In this document: in pieces, positions 44,463 to 55,066 of the stretch
How positions within the stretch are numbered: the first letter of the stretch is position 1
Layout: every line of letters starts with the position of its first letter
Origin: Epiperipatus broadwayi
Taxonomy: Eukaryota > Onychophora > Udeonychophora > Euonychophora > Peripatidae
NCBI GenBank assembly: GCA_028023455.1
Contig: JAQFVV010006246.1
Span: forward strand, 5,036,363-5,100,362
Direction: 5' to 3'
DNA length: 64,000 bases
Made by a program: the position numbers and the translations under genes
The notes under the pieces: model-generated
The model's database searches: none
Seen by the model: only the letters and a program-made list of their open reading frames with translations
Told to the model about the DNA's origin: nothing

Positions 44463-44509
44463 CATTCACTGTGGTTGGACTTAGGGTCTTAGTTAGTCCA
44501 CAGTGAATG
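44463..44509. repeat. 12-bp perfect inverted repeat (hairpin)
   Basis: CATTCACTGTGG at 44463-44474 is the exact complement of CCACAGTGAATG at 44498-44509, with a 23-base loop. It sits just before an AT microsatellite at 44521-44544 and at the right edge of the insert in the LINE, so it may be a terminal structure of the inserted element. Confidence 0.8.
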
Positions 44510-45247
44510 GTGAAGCCAGCATATATATATATATATATATATATGCACAGCTTCAATATGAATAGAAATACAGGTAGACAGTTATATATGGGTTTTATAA
44601 GTATAAAAAAGGCATATGATAGAGTAAATAAAAATAGATTATGGGTAAATTTAATAAATTTGAAAATAGATGGAGCTTTAGTGAATATTATTAAGAGATT
44701 ATATGAAAATAATTACTATACTTATCAATTAGGGAATATAGAATTAGTTAAAGTTAAAAATGGGTTGAGACTAAGACAAGGATGCCCTATGTCACCTATT
44801 TTGTTTTTGTTGTATTTGAGAGAAATAGAGAGAGCAATAGAAAGACTAGGAAGAGTAGAGATACCATTAATAGGTGGCAAGGGAGTATATACATTATCAG
44901 GCCTTTTATTTGCAGTTGATGTCTTCTTGCATACAGAAAGATGGGAAGATATGGAAGTTATGCTGAGGACATGTGCAAGGGTGGGTAAAGAGATGGGGAT
45001 TAAATTTAGTGAAGAAAAATCAAAAGTAATGATGATTAATACTGAGGAAAGAGAAGACAAAGATTTTTTATTGGATGATATAAACTTAAGTGTGGTGAAT
45101 ATGTATAACTATTTAGAAATCATCTCAAGTAATCAAAGAAATTGTTTAGATGAATGGAAGAAAAAAATGATAAATGAATCAAAGAAAAGAAAGGGATTGG
45201 TAATGAAATTAACAATGTTTTCATATAATTTGTATAGAAAGGAATAA
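44507..45247 (+). CDS. LINE reverse transcriptase fragment (FADD changed to FAVD)
   Basis: The longest reading frame in the window, 246 codons. The first 20 or so residues (IYIYIYM) come from the AT microsatellite and are not part of the enzyme; the RT starts near MNRNTGRQLYMGF. Motif A is FISIKKAYDRV (serine where the catalytic aspartate is expected), motif B LRQGCPMSPILF and motif C LLFAVDVFLH. Loss of aspartates in motifs A and C means no polymerase activity. Confidence 0.85.
   Translation: MVKPAYIYIYIYMHSFNMNRNTGRQLYMGFISIKKAYDRVNKNRLWVNLINLKIDGALVNIIKRLYENNYYTYQLGNIELVKVKNGLRLRQGCPMSPILFLLYLREIERAIERLGRVEIPLIGGKGVYTLSGLLFAVDVFLHTERWEDMEVMLRTCARVGKEMGIKFSEEKSKVMMINTEEREDKDFLLDDINLSVVNMYNYLEIISSNQRNCLDEWKKKMINESKKRKGLVMKLTMFSYNLYRKE
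44521..44544. repeat. AT dinucleotide run
   Basis: Twelve uninterrupted AT units directly before the second half of the LINE. Confidence 0.95.
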
Positions 45248-46200
45248 CAGTAGCAGGGTTAACATATGGTAATGATGCATTATGTGTTAGTAAAGAGGTA
45301 TTAGATAACTTAGAAAAAGTATAAAGAGAAGTAGGAAGGCATGCATTAGATGCAGGTGTGTGGACACCAATGGCAATTCAAGAAGAAATGGGATGGTCAA
45401 GTTTTTATATGAGATGCAAAAAAGCAAACTGAAAATGTTTGGTAGATTGCAGTTTATAGATAATAAGAGAATAGCCAAAATAGTATTAAATTGGATTATG
45501 AGTAAAGGGAAAACAAAAGAATGGGTGAGAAAGGTAGTACGGTATGCAGAAGGTTTGGATAAAGAATTTATGTCAGTATACTTATACAAAAGGTGGGATG
45601 ATTGTGTTGGGAAAATGGTTGCGTGTTATAGTGGTAAGGAATGGGATAGAACAATAGATGCATAATAAAAATAGGAAATTGAAGAGATGGAGAGTAAAAA
45701 GAGTTTAATTATATATAGATATAAATAGAATATTGGATGCAAGTTAATTTATGATAATAGCAAGGAAAGCAGTTTACTGTTTAAGGCTCAAACAGGATCT
45801 TTAGAAACAAGGGAATATACACATAAATGGATAAATGTGGGTGATTTAGTCTGCAAGTTGTGTAAAGAAGGTATAGAAAATATTAGGCATCTGTTAATTG
45901 AATGTAAATGCCTGAAAACAGAAAGGATACAAATAATGGAAGTTCTGGAATAATAAATATAAACAAAGTGATTATACAGAAAGTGGGTTATTGGTTTTTA
46001 TGCTGGGTTTGGGAAAAATTTAGATATAAAGGCTATGGAGTTGATAAAGATTATGTTGTGGAAATGGGATGGAGCAGAATAGTGAAGAATTTGGGAAAAC
46101 AGGGTGAGGAATGGAAAGGGAAAATAAAGTGGCTAACAGGTTTCTCTAGGTATAGTGGCTGAGAGGTTCCTGACTCCATATAAGGAGAAATCACAGTGCA
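44545..46200 (+). mobile_element. LINE, downstream reverse transcriptase and C-terminal zinc-binding portion
   Basis: The 246-codon frame ending at 45247 reads YMGFISIKKAYDRVNKNRLW, LRQGCPMSPILFLLYLREIE and LLFAVDVFLHTE. The catalytic FADD is altered to FAVD. The frame breaks at 45247 and continues in pieces: GLTYGNDALCVSKEVL, KMFGRLQFIDNKRIAKIVLN, and near 45800-45920 FKAQTGSLETREYTHKW followed by CKLCKEGIENIRHLLIEC, a C-x2-C-x8-H-x4-C zinc-binding tail. A further frame runs to about 46160. Several shifts and stops make it inactive. The clade is uncertain (a CR1/L2/RTE-like LINE). Confidence 0.85.
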
Positions 46201-47520
46201 CCACATCACATCAGCATAAAAAAGAAAATATTCATCAATTTTAATTACTTGCCAGTTGGTGAACATTCTTATTGTTTTTCTCATTTGTTTTAATGTAGAG
46301 CTAAAAATAGCTAAATACTCATTTACTGACTAATCTAGTTGCATAAAAAATGTCCTGAGTTTGTGTAGAAAATCAGCTACCAAAAATAACTTCAAAGTTT
46401 CACTCGGATTTGAGTCTCAGATCATGGATATAATAAATAGATATGTTACTCACTACAGCATATTTTTCATTATATATATGTGTGTGTTTCCTTAAATATA
46501 GAAATAGGAATAAGCTACATAATTATGAATATTATTATATATTGTAATATATTTAGATCAATACTTACAAATGTAATTAATAAAATATGTTTGTATTTCC
46601 TGCTTGTAATTATTTATATTATAACCTCTTCCATCCTTAGGCTGTTAAACTATTTAGACAATCAAGTATCATGATCAAGTTTTGAACTTTGATGATGTTT
46701 GATGTAGTTTGCTAATCTTTGAGTCTTTTCTTTTCTCCTAAATAGATTCCACTCATAGCTGTATAATTGGTTATGTGACTTTTTTTTTTTAAATTTAAGA
46801 TTTGATAATACAACCTAGATGTTGTGATATAGTTAAAATAAATTACACATAGATGGTCAAATGGTTATAATTTACATCTGCCTGCCTAAAATATAAATCA
46901 GAGTCGACAGAAAGGAAAATTGATGCTTTTCATTTGATATTACCATTTTATTAATTGTAGTTTTTTTTTTTTAAGTGAATAATTTTCTTGGTAAAAATAA
47001 ATGTTTGGTAAATAAGAGATTATTATCAGTCTTGTTTGAATATTAAAGAAAATGCTAAAATTTTATACTTTAAAATTTTGTTTGGGAGTGGTTGAATAAA
47101 TTGCATATGTGTGTGTATATATATATATAATTAACTAAACATCACATAAAAAACAAAAATGAATTATAATAGAAACAAGAGTATAACTTTAATAAATCCT
47201 AGTATTAATTAACTAGAGGGGATTTATATGAGTATATGTTATTAGGTTGGTACAGAAGGGGACAATATATGTAATCACATTTAAAATATTCAATATTATC
47301 AAAATATCTTTGTCTATTATACATATAGTGACTTTATAGTCTTTTTATTTTAAATATTCTATTTTTTACAATCTTATATTTCATTTAATACACTGTACAG
47401 GCTTACATACACCTGCACATCTAAGGGATTTGAACTCAGACTTTCATACGACCCTCAACTCTCCAAGCCATCTCATATTGCTAACCCACCTGATTGTACA
47501 CATGTTGAAAAGATAAATAA

Positions 47521-47568
47521 TCATTAATATATGTATTTCATGCTAAACCAGTAATCATCAGTTGGTTC
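47521..47568 (-). ncRNA. Hammerhead ribozyme core, left arm (degenerate)
   Basis: Reading minus: ACCAA, CTGATGA, a partly paired stem II with loop GGTTT, AGCAT, GAAA, then ATACATAT with a 3-bp stem III around CA. The conserved CUGAUGA and GAAA elements are intact. Stem II has two non-pairs (U.U and A.C) and 3' stem I has lost its match to CCAA, so cleavage would be weak or absent. Confidence 0.5.
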
Positions 47569-47810
47569 AGATTACTATCTCCACACATATCAATGCTCAG
47601 CTTTATATTAAGATAACCAATCTTCATACTTTAATGGAGAGACTTCAAACTACTCCAACCCACAACTCTTCGGTCATCCATTTCATTGAAAATCTGATGA
47701 TGGAACATTCAAAGCCCATGTTAGTGCCAAGGTCCATTAAAGTATGAAGATTGGCTATTTTAATATGAAGCTGATAACTGATTGTATATATGTGTGAAGA
47801 TAGTAATCTG

Positions 47811-47857
47811 GACCAACTGATGATTGCTGGCTTATCATAAAATACATATATTGGTGA
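47811..47857 (+). ncRNA. Hammerhead ribozyme core, right arm (degenerate)
   Basis: GACCAA, then CTGATGA, a decayed stem II (TTGCTGGCTTATCAT), AAAA where GAAA is expected, then ACATATA and TTGGTG. ACCAA pairs with TTGGT to give a 5-bp stem I, preserved better than in the left arm. The two arms have complementary decay, which suggests an intact common ancestor. Confidence 0.45.
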
Positions 47858-47959
47858 TTATTTATCATTTCAACATGTGTGTGATAAGGTGGGTCAGCAA
47901 CATGAGATGGCTTGGAGAGTTGAGGGTTGTGTGAAAGTCTGAGTTTGAATCCCTTATAT

Positions 47960-50830
47960 ATCTTATCTTTTAATATACTTTAAATATCTTTGATATTGTG
48001 ACTTTATAATATTTTTTTATTTTATATATTTATTCTATTCTGTACTATTTTTTATACTTGCTCTTTTTTGCTTTGATAATCTGTCATGCACTCTTTTTAT
48101 CAAATCAAAATAGATAGTTTTGGCACTGCACATCCATTATTGATTCTGTTTTTCACTTATTATTTAATCTCTTCATTTATACTTTCATCTTTCATGATAA
48201 TTTTATACATCTAATAATATCCAATATTAGTATTGTGATGGAATGATGATGATCAAAACCCATCACAAGTTTGTCTCAGCTAACCCTTTAAATGGTAATG
48301 CAAAAATGAACTAAAGAAATATTTTAAAATTACCAAATATAAACTCAGATTTAAAAAATTTATATTTATAGATATAATTTTTTACACTTATATGGTATAT
48401 ATAATTTATTATTATTTTAATTTTTTTTATCAAAGAAAGAAAAATCTGTATATTTTATCACTAGAAAGTTAAAAAAAAAAAGAAATTAAGTTGTTTTTAT
48501 TTTATCATGTAAAACTATAATTAATGAAAAGGAGGTAGAATTGTAAAAGAATTCTTTTTATCATTTCATAGTTTTTTTTTGAAAAGGAATAAAAAACCTT
48601 TTTTTTCCTATTATCAAAGCTACAGATTTCAAAGAAATATTTTTTTTTATTGTATATTGATTAAATAATATATTTGATTGATTTATCTGAAGTTTTAATT
48701 AAAAAGAAAAATAATGATAAGAAAAATAGATTGCCAAAAAAGTTTCTTTTCAGGTGTATTGCTATAAATTAGATTTGAAAAACTAAAGTGATATCTAGTT
48801 ATTGGAGATTTTTTCTCAAACTGTAGCAGAGAGAAAGAGGGAGAGAAAGCAGCATGCTTTATTGGTAAAAGAAACTGAAAGAATTAATAGAAATTTGATC
48901 CTGAAATTCTGTAAAGCTGGAATAAATTTCAAAACTATAATTATTATAGAGTGCCATAAATCAATTGAAGAGGAAAAAACATCACTATTGGGTGCCTTAT
49001 GAAATCTTTTGCAAAAATGTTATTTCCTAGAGTATCTATAAAAAGCAATATTGAGTAGAGACCCAGTTAAGTATACCAGTTTTCTTTTTCCCTTGTTAAC
49101 ACGTAAACCAGTAGAGCATTGCTCTGCCTTGTGAATGCTTGCCTAATGAAAAAAAGTTTCTGTACAGAAAATCAATCTAAATCTTGATGCCTCCTATTTA
49201 TATTATTTATGCCTGAAGAGTAAGCTAGAAGCCTGGAACAAATGTGTCCTTTTTTTTGTTAAGGAAAAAAAAGGACAAAGATATTACCAAAGTAAAACAT
49301 TTTCTTATTAGAAATATTGAAGAGAACTTAGCTCCAGATATTTCTTTATTTTATTAAATCAAAGTGTTGTAATGAAAAAAATTACCCCCATTCCAGAAAG
49401 TAAGGAATTTTTTTCTTTTATTGTGAAGCTATCTAATATAGGGCATTATTTTTATTTTTGTTATATATTAATGCAATTTTTGAAGTAAAAGATACATATA
49501 CATGTGTATGCCTACGTGTAGGATCATATAATTGCATTGTAAAGCTACCAAATTTATGAATTTAATGCAATTGATAAGTAATCACACATACCTATGTGTA
49601 TATGTGCTAATTATTTCATACTTTTATATAATATTTTTTAATCTTTTGAAAAGTCAATATTCTTATAATTACTATTCATTAATTTTTTTTGTATATTTAT
49701 GTGTGTATGTAATTATTTATCCGCATGTAACTCGAAAAATGGGGGGGGGGGTCATTTATATTGTATTATAATTCTTTAATGTGTCATTTGAGTTTAAAAT
49801 GATGATTGGAGTTTTTACTTTATTTATTTATTTAATATAATAAAATAGTTACTAATTAGAGTCAGCATTTGGTGTTCAATTTATCTCCTCATCTCACTTC
49901 ACAATAAATACAAATTATAAATTTTGTTATGTCTATTTTTATAGTGTATATACCACTCACCTTGAGGATTAAATAGTATACTGAGCTTGAATCTGAGCTA
50001 TACTGTAGGGAACTGTAGGTGAATGTCTCTATAGGGATATTTTTAAAGTATTCTCTCTCTAATAGAGAGACTGGTGCATGAAGTACATGTGATTCAGGCT
50101 TTATAAAGATGCTTTATTGATTGTAAGTTTTGCTTATTCTTATAGGGATTAATAAAATGATTATTAGTTTGTTTCTCTTTTTAATAATATAGATTTTTAT
50201 GTTTAATGTATCTTTTTTTAATGGCTTGAAATAAAACCATATATGATTGCACCATGAAGTTAACTTGATGTTCTCAATGTGTGAGGCCTATAGTATTGAG
50301 TTTAACTAAGTTAATTATGAATTGCACTGTATAGAAATCTCTACCACTTCTATTAAGTTTGGAATTAGTGGTGTAAAGTTAGATAGATGGTGGAATGAGG
50401 TAGTGTGGCGATTGGGGTAGGTTCCTGGTACAGTATATTAATTATTTACAAAAACATGACCTGTTATATCTCTATGTTTATTGATGCTCTGAATTTGGTG
50501 ATATATATTTAGGTTACTGATTGTTAGAATGCATAAATTTTCTGATATTAATAAGTTTGGTTTTTTTTTTTTCAATAAAATATTCAGCAAAAAGTTATCT
50601 AATTTTATTAATTAATATATGCTTTGTCACATTTATATATAAATACGCAAACAGTTAAAGTTAATACATTATTCATCATTCTGTAATAAATTAAAATAAT
50701 TTTATCATTAAAGCAGTTTTTAACTTTTCATCTGTAACAGTAATTAAGAACAGAACTCAAGATATTTTTGTTTTAATTAATTACTACAGTTGCAATCAAT
50801 TTAGCAAATTTTTGTATAGTAATAACCGTA
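47960..50830. other. AT-rich non-coding DNA
   Basis: No gene is supported. The 66-codon frame at 48802-49002 (ERKRERKQHALLVKETERI) lies in a slightly less biased patch but has no recognisable motif. An 11-base G tract is at 49741-49751. Confidence 0.4.
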
Positions 50831-50833
50831 TCT

Positions 50834-50880
50834 TTGTGTGATAGTGCTGGGTCAGCACGCAATGCATCTTGGGAGTTATT
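50834..50880 (+). ncRNA. Hammerhead remnant, first repeat copy
   Basis: The stem II hairpin GTGCT-GGGTC-AGCAC is perfect (5 bp), and ATGCATC with TTGGGAG follows as stem III, cleavage site and 3' stem I. The 5' core reads GTGTGATA instead of CTGATGA, and GAAA reads GCAA, so this copy is inactive. Confidence 0.5.
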
Positions 50881-51242
50881 TGTCTTTTATTGTATCTTTA
50901 TTTATATGAAATTATTTATGAAATAAAAAAGAATGGAAAAATATGGAAGTTGTCTAATCTATAAAAAAGATATTACGCATGGGAGAAAGAAAAACGTAAA
51001 TAGACGTGTGTGTGTGTGTGCTGAAAATCAGATATATTAATCGTTGACTTGGATTAAAGTTTATATCTGTTCTAGAAAAAATCTGTAGTTTAATAAATGA
51101 TTAGTAATAATCATTACGTGTTTATCAAAAAGTTGATAACATAAAAGTTGGGAGTGGAGTAAATCGACACTTGAAAATAAAAATGAGACAATTTGCTCTA
51201 CATAAATACTCTTCATGTAATAAAGATATATATGAGATGATG

Positions 51243-51296
51243 ACCTGGCTCAACTGATAAGTGCTGGTTCAGCACGAAATGCATCTTAGGAGTTAT
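51243..51296 (+). ncRNA. Hammerhead ribozyme, second repeat copy (one core change)
   Basis: CTCAA, CTGATAA (51254-51260; G8 changed to A), stem II GTGCT-GGTTC-AGCAC with five Watson-Crick pairs including G10.1-C11.1, GAAA, then ATGCATC and TTAGGAG. The expected cleavage is after C51285. U1.1-A2.1 and U1.2-A2.2 pair; the next pair is a mismatch. The G8 change should abolish activity, but all other core bases are in place. Confidence 0.7.
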
Positions 51297-52746
51297 TTGT
51301 CTTTTATTGTATCTTTATATGAAATTATTTATGAAATAAAAAAGAATGGAGAAATATGGAAGCTGTCTAATCTATAAAAAAAATATTTTAATTCTGATCT
51401 TTTTTTAAAAAAGTACACTGTATCTTTTATACTTCCATCTTAATAAAAAAAAAATCAACTGTATAACATTTTGGGCTTACATTTACTTGAGAAAATTCTG
51501 CAGTTTTTGCAATTTGTAATCTTAAAAGTCTCAACCGTTTGTAAATTTACATATAATTGTATGTCTTATTAGGAGTTCTTAGTTCAACTGATGAAATTTT
51601 TAAGATTGTTGCTGAATACATTTTGAACTTCTGATATCCTGTTTCAAATCATATTAACTTGATCAATGATATATAGTTTATTTAAGACCTTGCTTGAATG
51701 ATTTTTTGTTGATGCTTTCCAAACTTATTTCTATCGATTAACTGAATCATTTTATTCCCTTAGCTACAATTAGTACAGTATCATGTTTTACCATCAACTA
51801 TTTTAAAGCAATTTTTATAGTGATTAACTTGTTATCACTCTACTCTAGAATGTTCTACTGTAAATTTGAATAATCAATAAGCAACAAGTTTAGTGTCATA
51901 ATATCTCACACCCATATCTTTTTCTTGCTTAGACCTTTATCAGTGAAAATTGGGATTGAAAATTGGAACTAATATATTTATGCATCTAGTTTCTTACTTT
52001 TTTTTTCTATTCAAACTAATAGCCTGGAAAAAATAGGGTTTTGGATCCAAGGCAACTCACTTGCATAATTATATAGATCTACCATCAGTTTCTAAATATT
52101 TTAGAGATCTCAGCTATATATGCTCCTTCTACTTAAAGATTAGTAATGTTAATACCAATAACAATATTACTTAACTTTCTTGTATTCTTAGTCATATGAT
52201 TCTAAATTTTGGGGTTGTTTTTAAGATTAATATTAGCTGGAATAGCATAAAAGAGCAAAAACTGACTTCCTGGTAAATAAATCCATTATTTTCCACTTTG
52301 AATCTTAATACTTATTGAAACAGTCAACTTTGTCAATTCTCCTGTTTCACCTACTATATACTATAGTAGTATTTCTATATGTGTATCTAACACCAAATTC
52401 TCGTATATCGGGTTAATATTATATCCAAATCAGGCTGGATTTAAATATAAAGGTATTAGTTATGTATGTGTGCGTATATTTTAAACCTACAAGATAAAAA
52501 GTGTATCCGTATATGTAAAAACCCATATATACACACATATATTTCTAGAAGTAAATTAATGAAAACTGCGTTGTATGTGTAACGAGAGACTACATATATG
52601 CAGGAAAGAATAATGTTAACAGATTTAAAACATTATAAATTTATTTATTTAAAACATTTATTCTAAAGAAAATTAATATTTGAAATTATTGTATATTTCT
52701 GCATATATTGCTAATAATCAAGTTACATATATAACCAGATGTTTTT

Positions 52747-52829
52747 CATTTATAGATTTGTTTTCGAAAAATTGGTATTATGAAAGTCCATTTATAGATT
52801 TGTTTTCGAAAAATTGGTATTATAAAATT
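52747..52829. repeat. 42-bp tandem duplication
   Basis: The unit starting CATTTATAGATTTGTTTTCG occurs twice with period 42 and near-identity. It lies at the edge of the CpG-richer segment. Confidence 0.9.
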
Positions 52830-53048
52830 TAATCTTTCTCGCTGTAGCGTAACCTAATTACAAACTAAAAAGTAACACTAACCTGTAGGATAAATTATCC
52901 TGCGTAATTAAAAAGAAATAGTAAATGACCGGATGTAAACCTGCGCTATAAGAAATAAAAACAAAGTAATTATACGATTCTAAGAATACAGCGAAAAAAT
53001 TATCAAAACAAAGCTAGAAAATTACTATAACTGAGAAGAGGGGGGTAA

Positions 53049-53300
53049 GCTGAATATATAAGCTTCTGCGGCCATTTTGAAAGGAGATTCTGACATTTTC
53101 ATTCAACAACTGATGTTTAAAATTATTAATTAAAATGAAAGTTGAGTAGAAGGCCTTTCGGACCCGGGAGTCTACCGATGCGGGAAACATCAATAGGAGA
53201 AGCCGTGTGTGATGGAGCAGTTGCCCGAACTTTCAATGTGGAACAAGCTTTCAATATGGAACAAGCGCAAGCAGCAAAAGAGAGCCTGGTAAAAACTTTC
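53049..53300 (+). promoter_or_regulatory. CpG-richer segment with possible promoter and first exon
   Basis: GCGGCCATTTT at 53068-53078 is the complement of AAAATGGCCGC, close to the YY1 initiator motif often found near start sites. Downstream, 53142-53290 has several CpG sites. From ATG 53178 a frame reads MRETSIGEAVCDGAVART, then FNVEQAFNMEQAQAAKESL, ending at a CTG|GTAAAA donor-like site near 53288. The 18-base unit CTTTCAATRTGGAACAAG is repeated in frame. I recognise no protein and found no downstream exon, so a non-coding first exon is equally possible. Confidence 0.3.
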
Positions 53301-53390
53301 CTCTGCTTAAAGTTTAATAACTCATCTAAAATTCGATAATTCCTAAAGCTAGCTAAATTTAAACTCTATGGCCATAGCAATAATGTAAAT

Positions 53391-53470
53391 TTAAATCCAC
53401 TACTAAATGTAATTTTGATTTCTTTAATTTCTTTAAATCCACTACTAAATGTAATTTTGATTTCTTTTGT
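53391..53470. repeat. 42-bp tandem duplication
   Basis: The unit TTAAATCCACTACTAAATGT and the following 22 bases occur twice with period 42, near-identical. Confidence 0.9.
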
Positions 53471-54534
53471 TTTCACCTTAAAATCTTGCCTGATTTGCAT
53501 TTACATTTAATTTATATTTAATTTAATATTTGATTTGGTTTAATAACTAATTTGAGTTAATATCATATTTATTGATTTATGTATTTATTAATTTATGCGT
53601 TGGTTTGCTAAGTTATCTCCGATTGATGTAGTTCAACGTATTTACAGTTTTCTGATTTATTTAGTTGTGACTTGCTTAAAGTGATTGATTTTAAATTATT
53701 ATAAATTTCGGTACGTATAATTTTAAATGCTTTATTCTAAATTGTGTCTAAGTTTAAATGATTCATTCTAAAATGATAATTAAGTTTCTAGATTATTTTA
53801 TACGTATTTTAACTTAATGATATATGCTTTTACATATTTTAATATAATAATTATATTTGCCTTAATTAATTTGTGTACACAACTTAAATTTGTCTTGAAC
53901 TGGGTCAATCAGGTATAAACGAATTGCGTTGCAATTTCATTTTAAACTATATATATGAGTTAAATTATAGATATCTGTTCATTAAACTTACATTTCTTTC
54001 TAAGTAAAGCTATGCCGTTTTATGATTTTCCAGTGCTTAAGTAGTTTGTGCTATATTTGTTTGGAACGGAATTTTACTACTGACTAAACCCGTTTTGAAA
54101 GGGGTAAAATATCTTGTTGTAAGAGATAATAAAAAAACTTACAGCTGTTTTAAGATAGATTCGCTTTCGAGATATTTAACTAATGTTTAGCTGGAGTGAT
54201 TGAGATACAGCATAGAGCTATAACTTTATCTTAATGCCCAATAATATGTTGTACTTCCTTCCAGAGTTATAAAATTCCTATATAGATAGCTTTATAAATT
54301 AGATTCCTAGTTTTTCCTTAATAGCATAATTATACATGCTACCTAATGAACTGATATACGGTAGTTTCATGAAGGAAACTAGTGTTTAGCATCATTAAAT
54401 TTTAATTATATAATGTGGTCAGCGGTGTGAGTGTGTTTTTAAACGCTACGGCGTATATATATATTTGTTGCTGTATTCCTTAATGGTTTGTACGTGGTCG
54501 CGCTGCACCATTACTCTTAGTTCGGGCAATTTTC

Positions 54535-54625
54535 TTCTTCAAAATGGTGGACGGGTTCGAACCTCCCCATTCTGCATCCTTAGGAACGGAGCATAAGACT
54601 CCCACTCAAATAAATTGCTCGATCA
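54535..54625 (-). mobile_element. tRNA-like SINE head candidate
   Basis: On the minus strand GAGTGGGAGTCTTATGCTC can form a D-arm (GAG with CTC). After about 25 bases comes GGGAGGTTCGAACCCG, an exact B box. CpG sites are retained here, suggesting a younger copy than the other SINE pieces. The B-box core is palindromic, so orientation is inferred from the A-box-like part. Confidence 0.4.
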
Positions 54626-55066
54626 GCCGGACTAAAGGTCGTTTATTTACACAGCAATGAATACGGTGAAAAAGAGAACCGTTACTTGGTAAAAATCTCA
54701 TAAAAAGGCACACTCGAGACGCAAGGGCTATATCAGACTTTATATTTTCTATACGCCATGGTATCTGAAGTCTGACTGCCAATCATCAGTTCATCCCGCC
54801 ATAGTAATTGTATTTTCAGCTTTGATCTGAATTCGAGTCTAATTTTATAAGCACATAAACTATATAGAGAATATTAAGTATTCGTGTTTAATAAAATATC
54901 ATATTCTTTAGCCATATGTATAATCACTTCTGCTAGCTCTAGAGCGGATCTAGACCCCAGTATATAGCATAAACTAGGCATAGATGGTCATGAGCAAATT
55001 AACCTTGATCTATAATGTAATCTTAAGGCTCATGAAAATATAAATTTTAACACGTATAATTTCTCA

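Larger units (their letters stand above)
41990..44545. other. CpG-richer insert splitting the LINE
   Basis: Between the two LINE halves lies sequence with visibly more CpG and GC than its surroundings, mainly 41990-43000 and 43740-44000. It includes a tRNA-B-box-like GGTTCGAACC at 42025, an ATAATGGTGG inverted repeat (43498-43507 with 43552-43561), a 78-codon frame at 43765-44001, a 12-bp inverted repeat at 44463-44509 and a 24-base AT run at 44521-44544. I recognise no transposase, RT or LTR pair. It may be a non-autonomous insertion, or the LINE halves may come from two copies. Confidence 0.5.
47422..47957. mobile_element. Head-to-head foldback of a hammerhead/tRNA-like element
   Basis: The left arm (about 47422-47637) and right arm (about 47732-47957) are inverted copies around a 95-bp centre. 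The outer 65 bases of each arm have a tRNA-like look, with ATGGCTTGGAGAGTTGAGGG near an A box and GAGTTYRAATCCC as the B box. Further in, each arm has an AACCAACTGATGATT-type hammerhead core. Both arms read HHR then tRNA-like segment towards the outside. Divergence between arms is low to moderate. I read it as two copies of one SINE-like unit in inverted orientation. Confidence 0.8.
50834..51393 (+). mobile_element. Tandem hammerhead repeat, 417-bp period (retrozyme-like)
   Basis: A 130-bp module (50844-50976) recurs in direct orientation at 51261-51390; GTGCTGG at 50844 and 51261 gives a period of 417 bp. By eye the two modules are about 94% identical, with one 4-base indel. Each starts inside a hammerhead core and continues GAGTTATTTGTCTTTTATTG and an AT-rich segment ending AATCTATAAAAAA. 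Only the second copy has the 5' half of the ribozyme. Direct HHR repeats around a short non-coding unit are the plan of retrozymes and of Sm-alpha-type tandem elements. Confidence 0.75.

Noticed and set aside
49090-49140. tRNA-like CCAGTAGAGCATTGCTCTG
   Set aside because: D-arm-like hairpin only; no B box follows.
51580-51600. CAACTGATGAAATTTT as a hammerhead
   Set aside because: Core heptamer only; no stem II hairpin or GAAA downstream.
54765-54800. TCATCAG (CTGATGA on the minus strand)
   Set aside because: No GAAA or stem II at the required distance.
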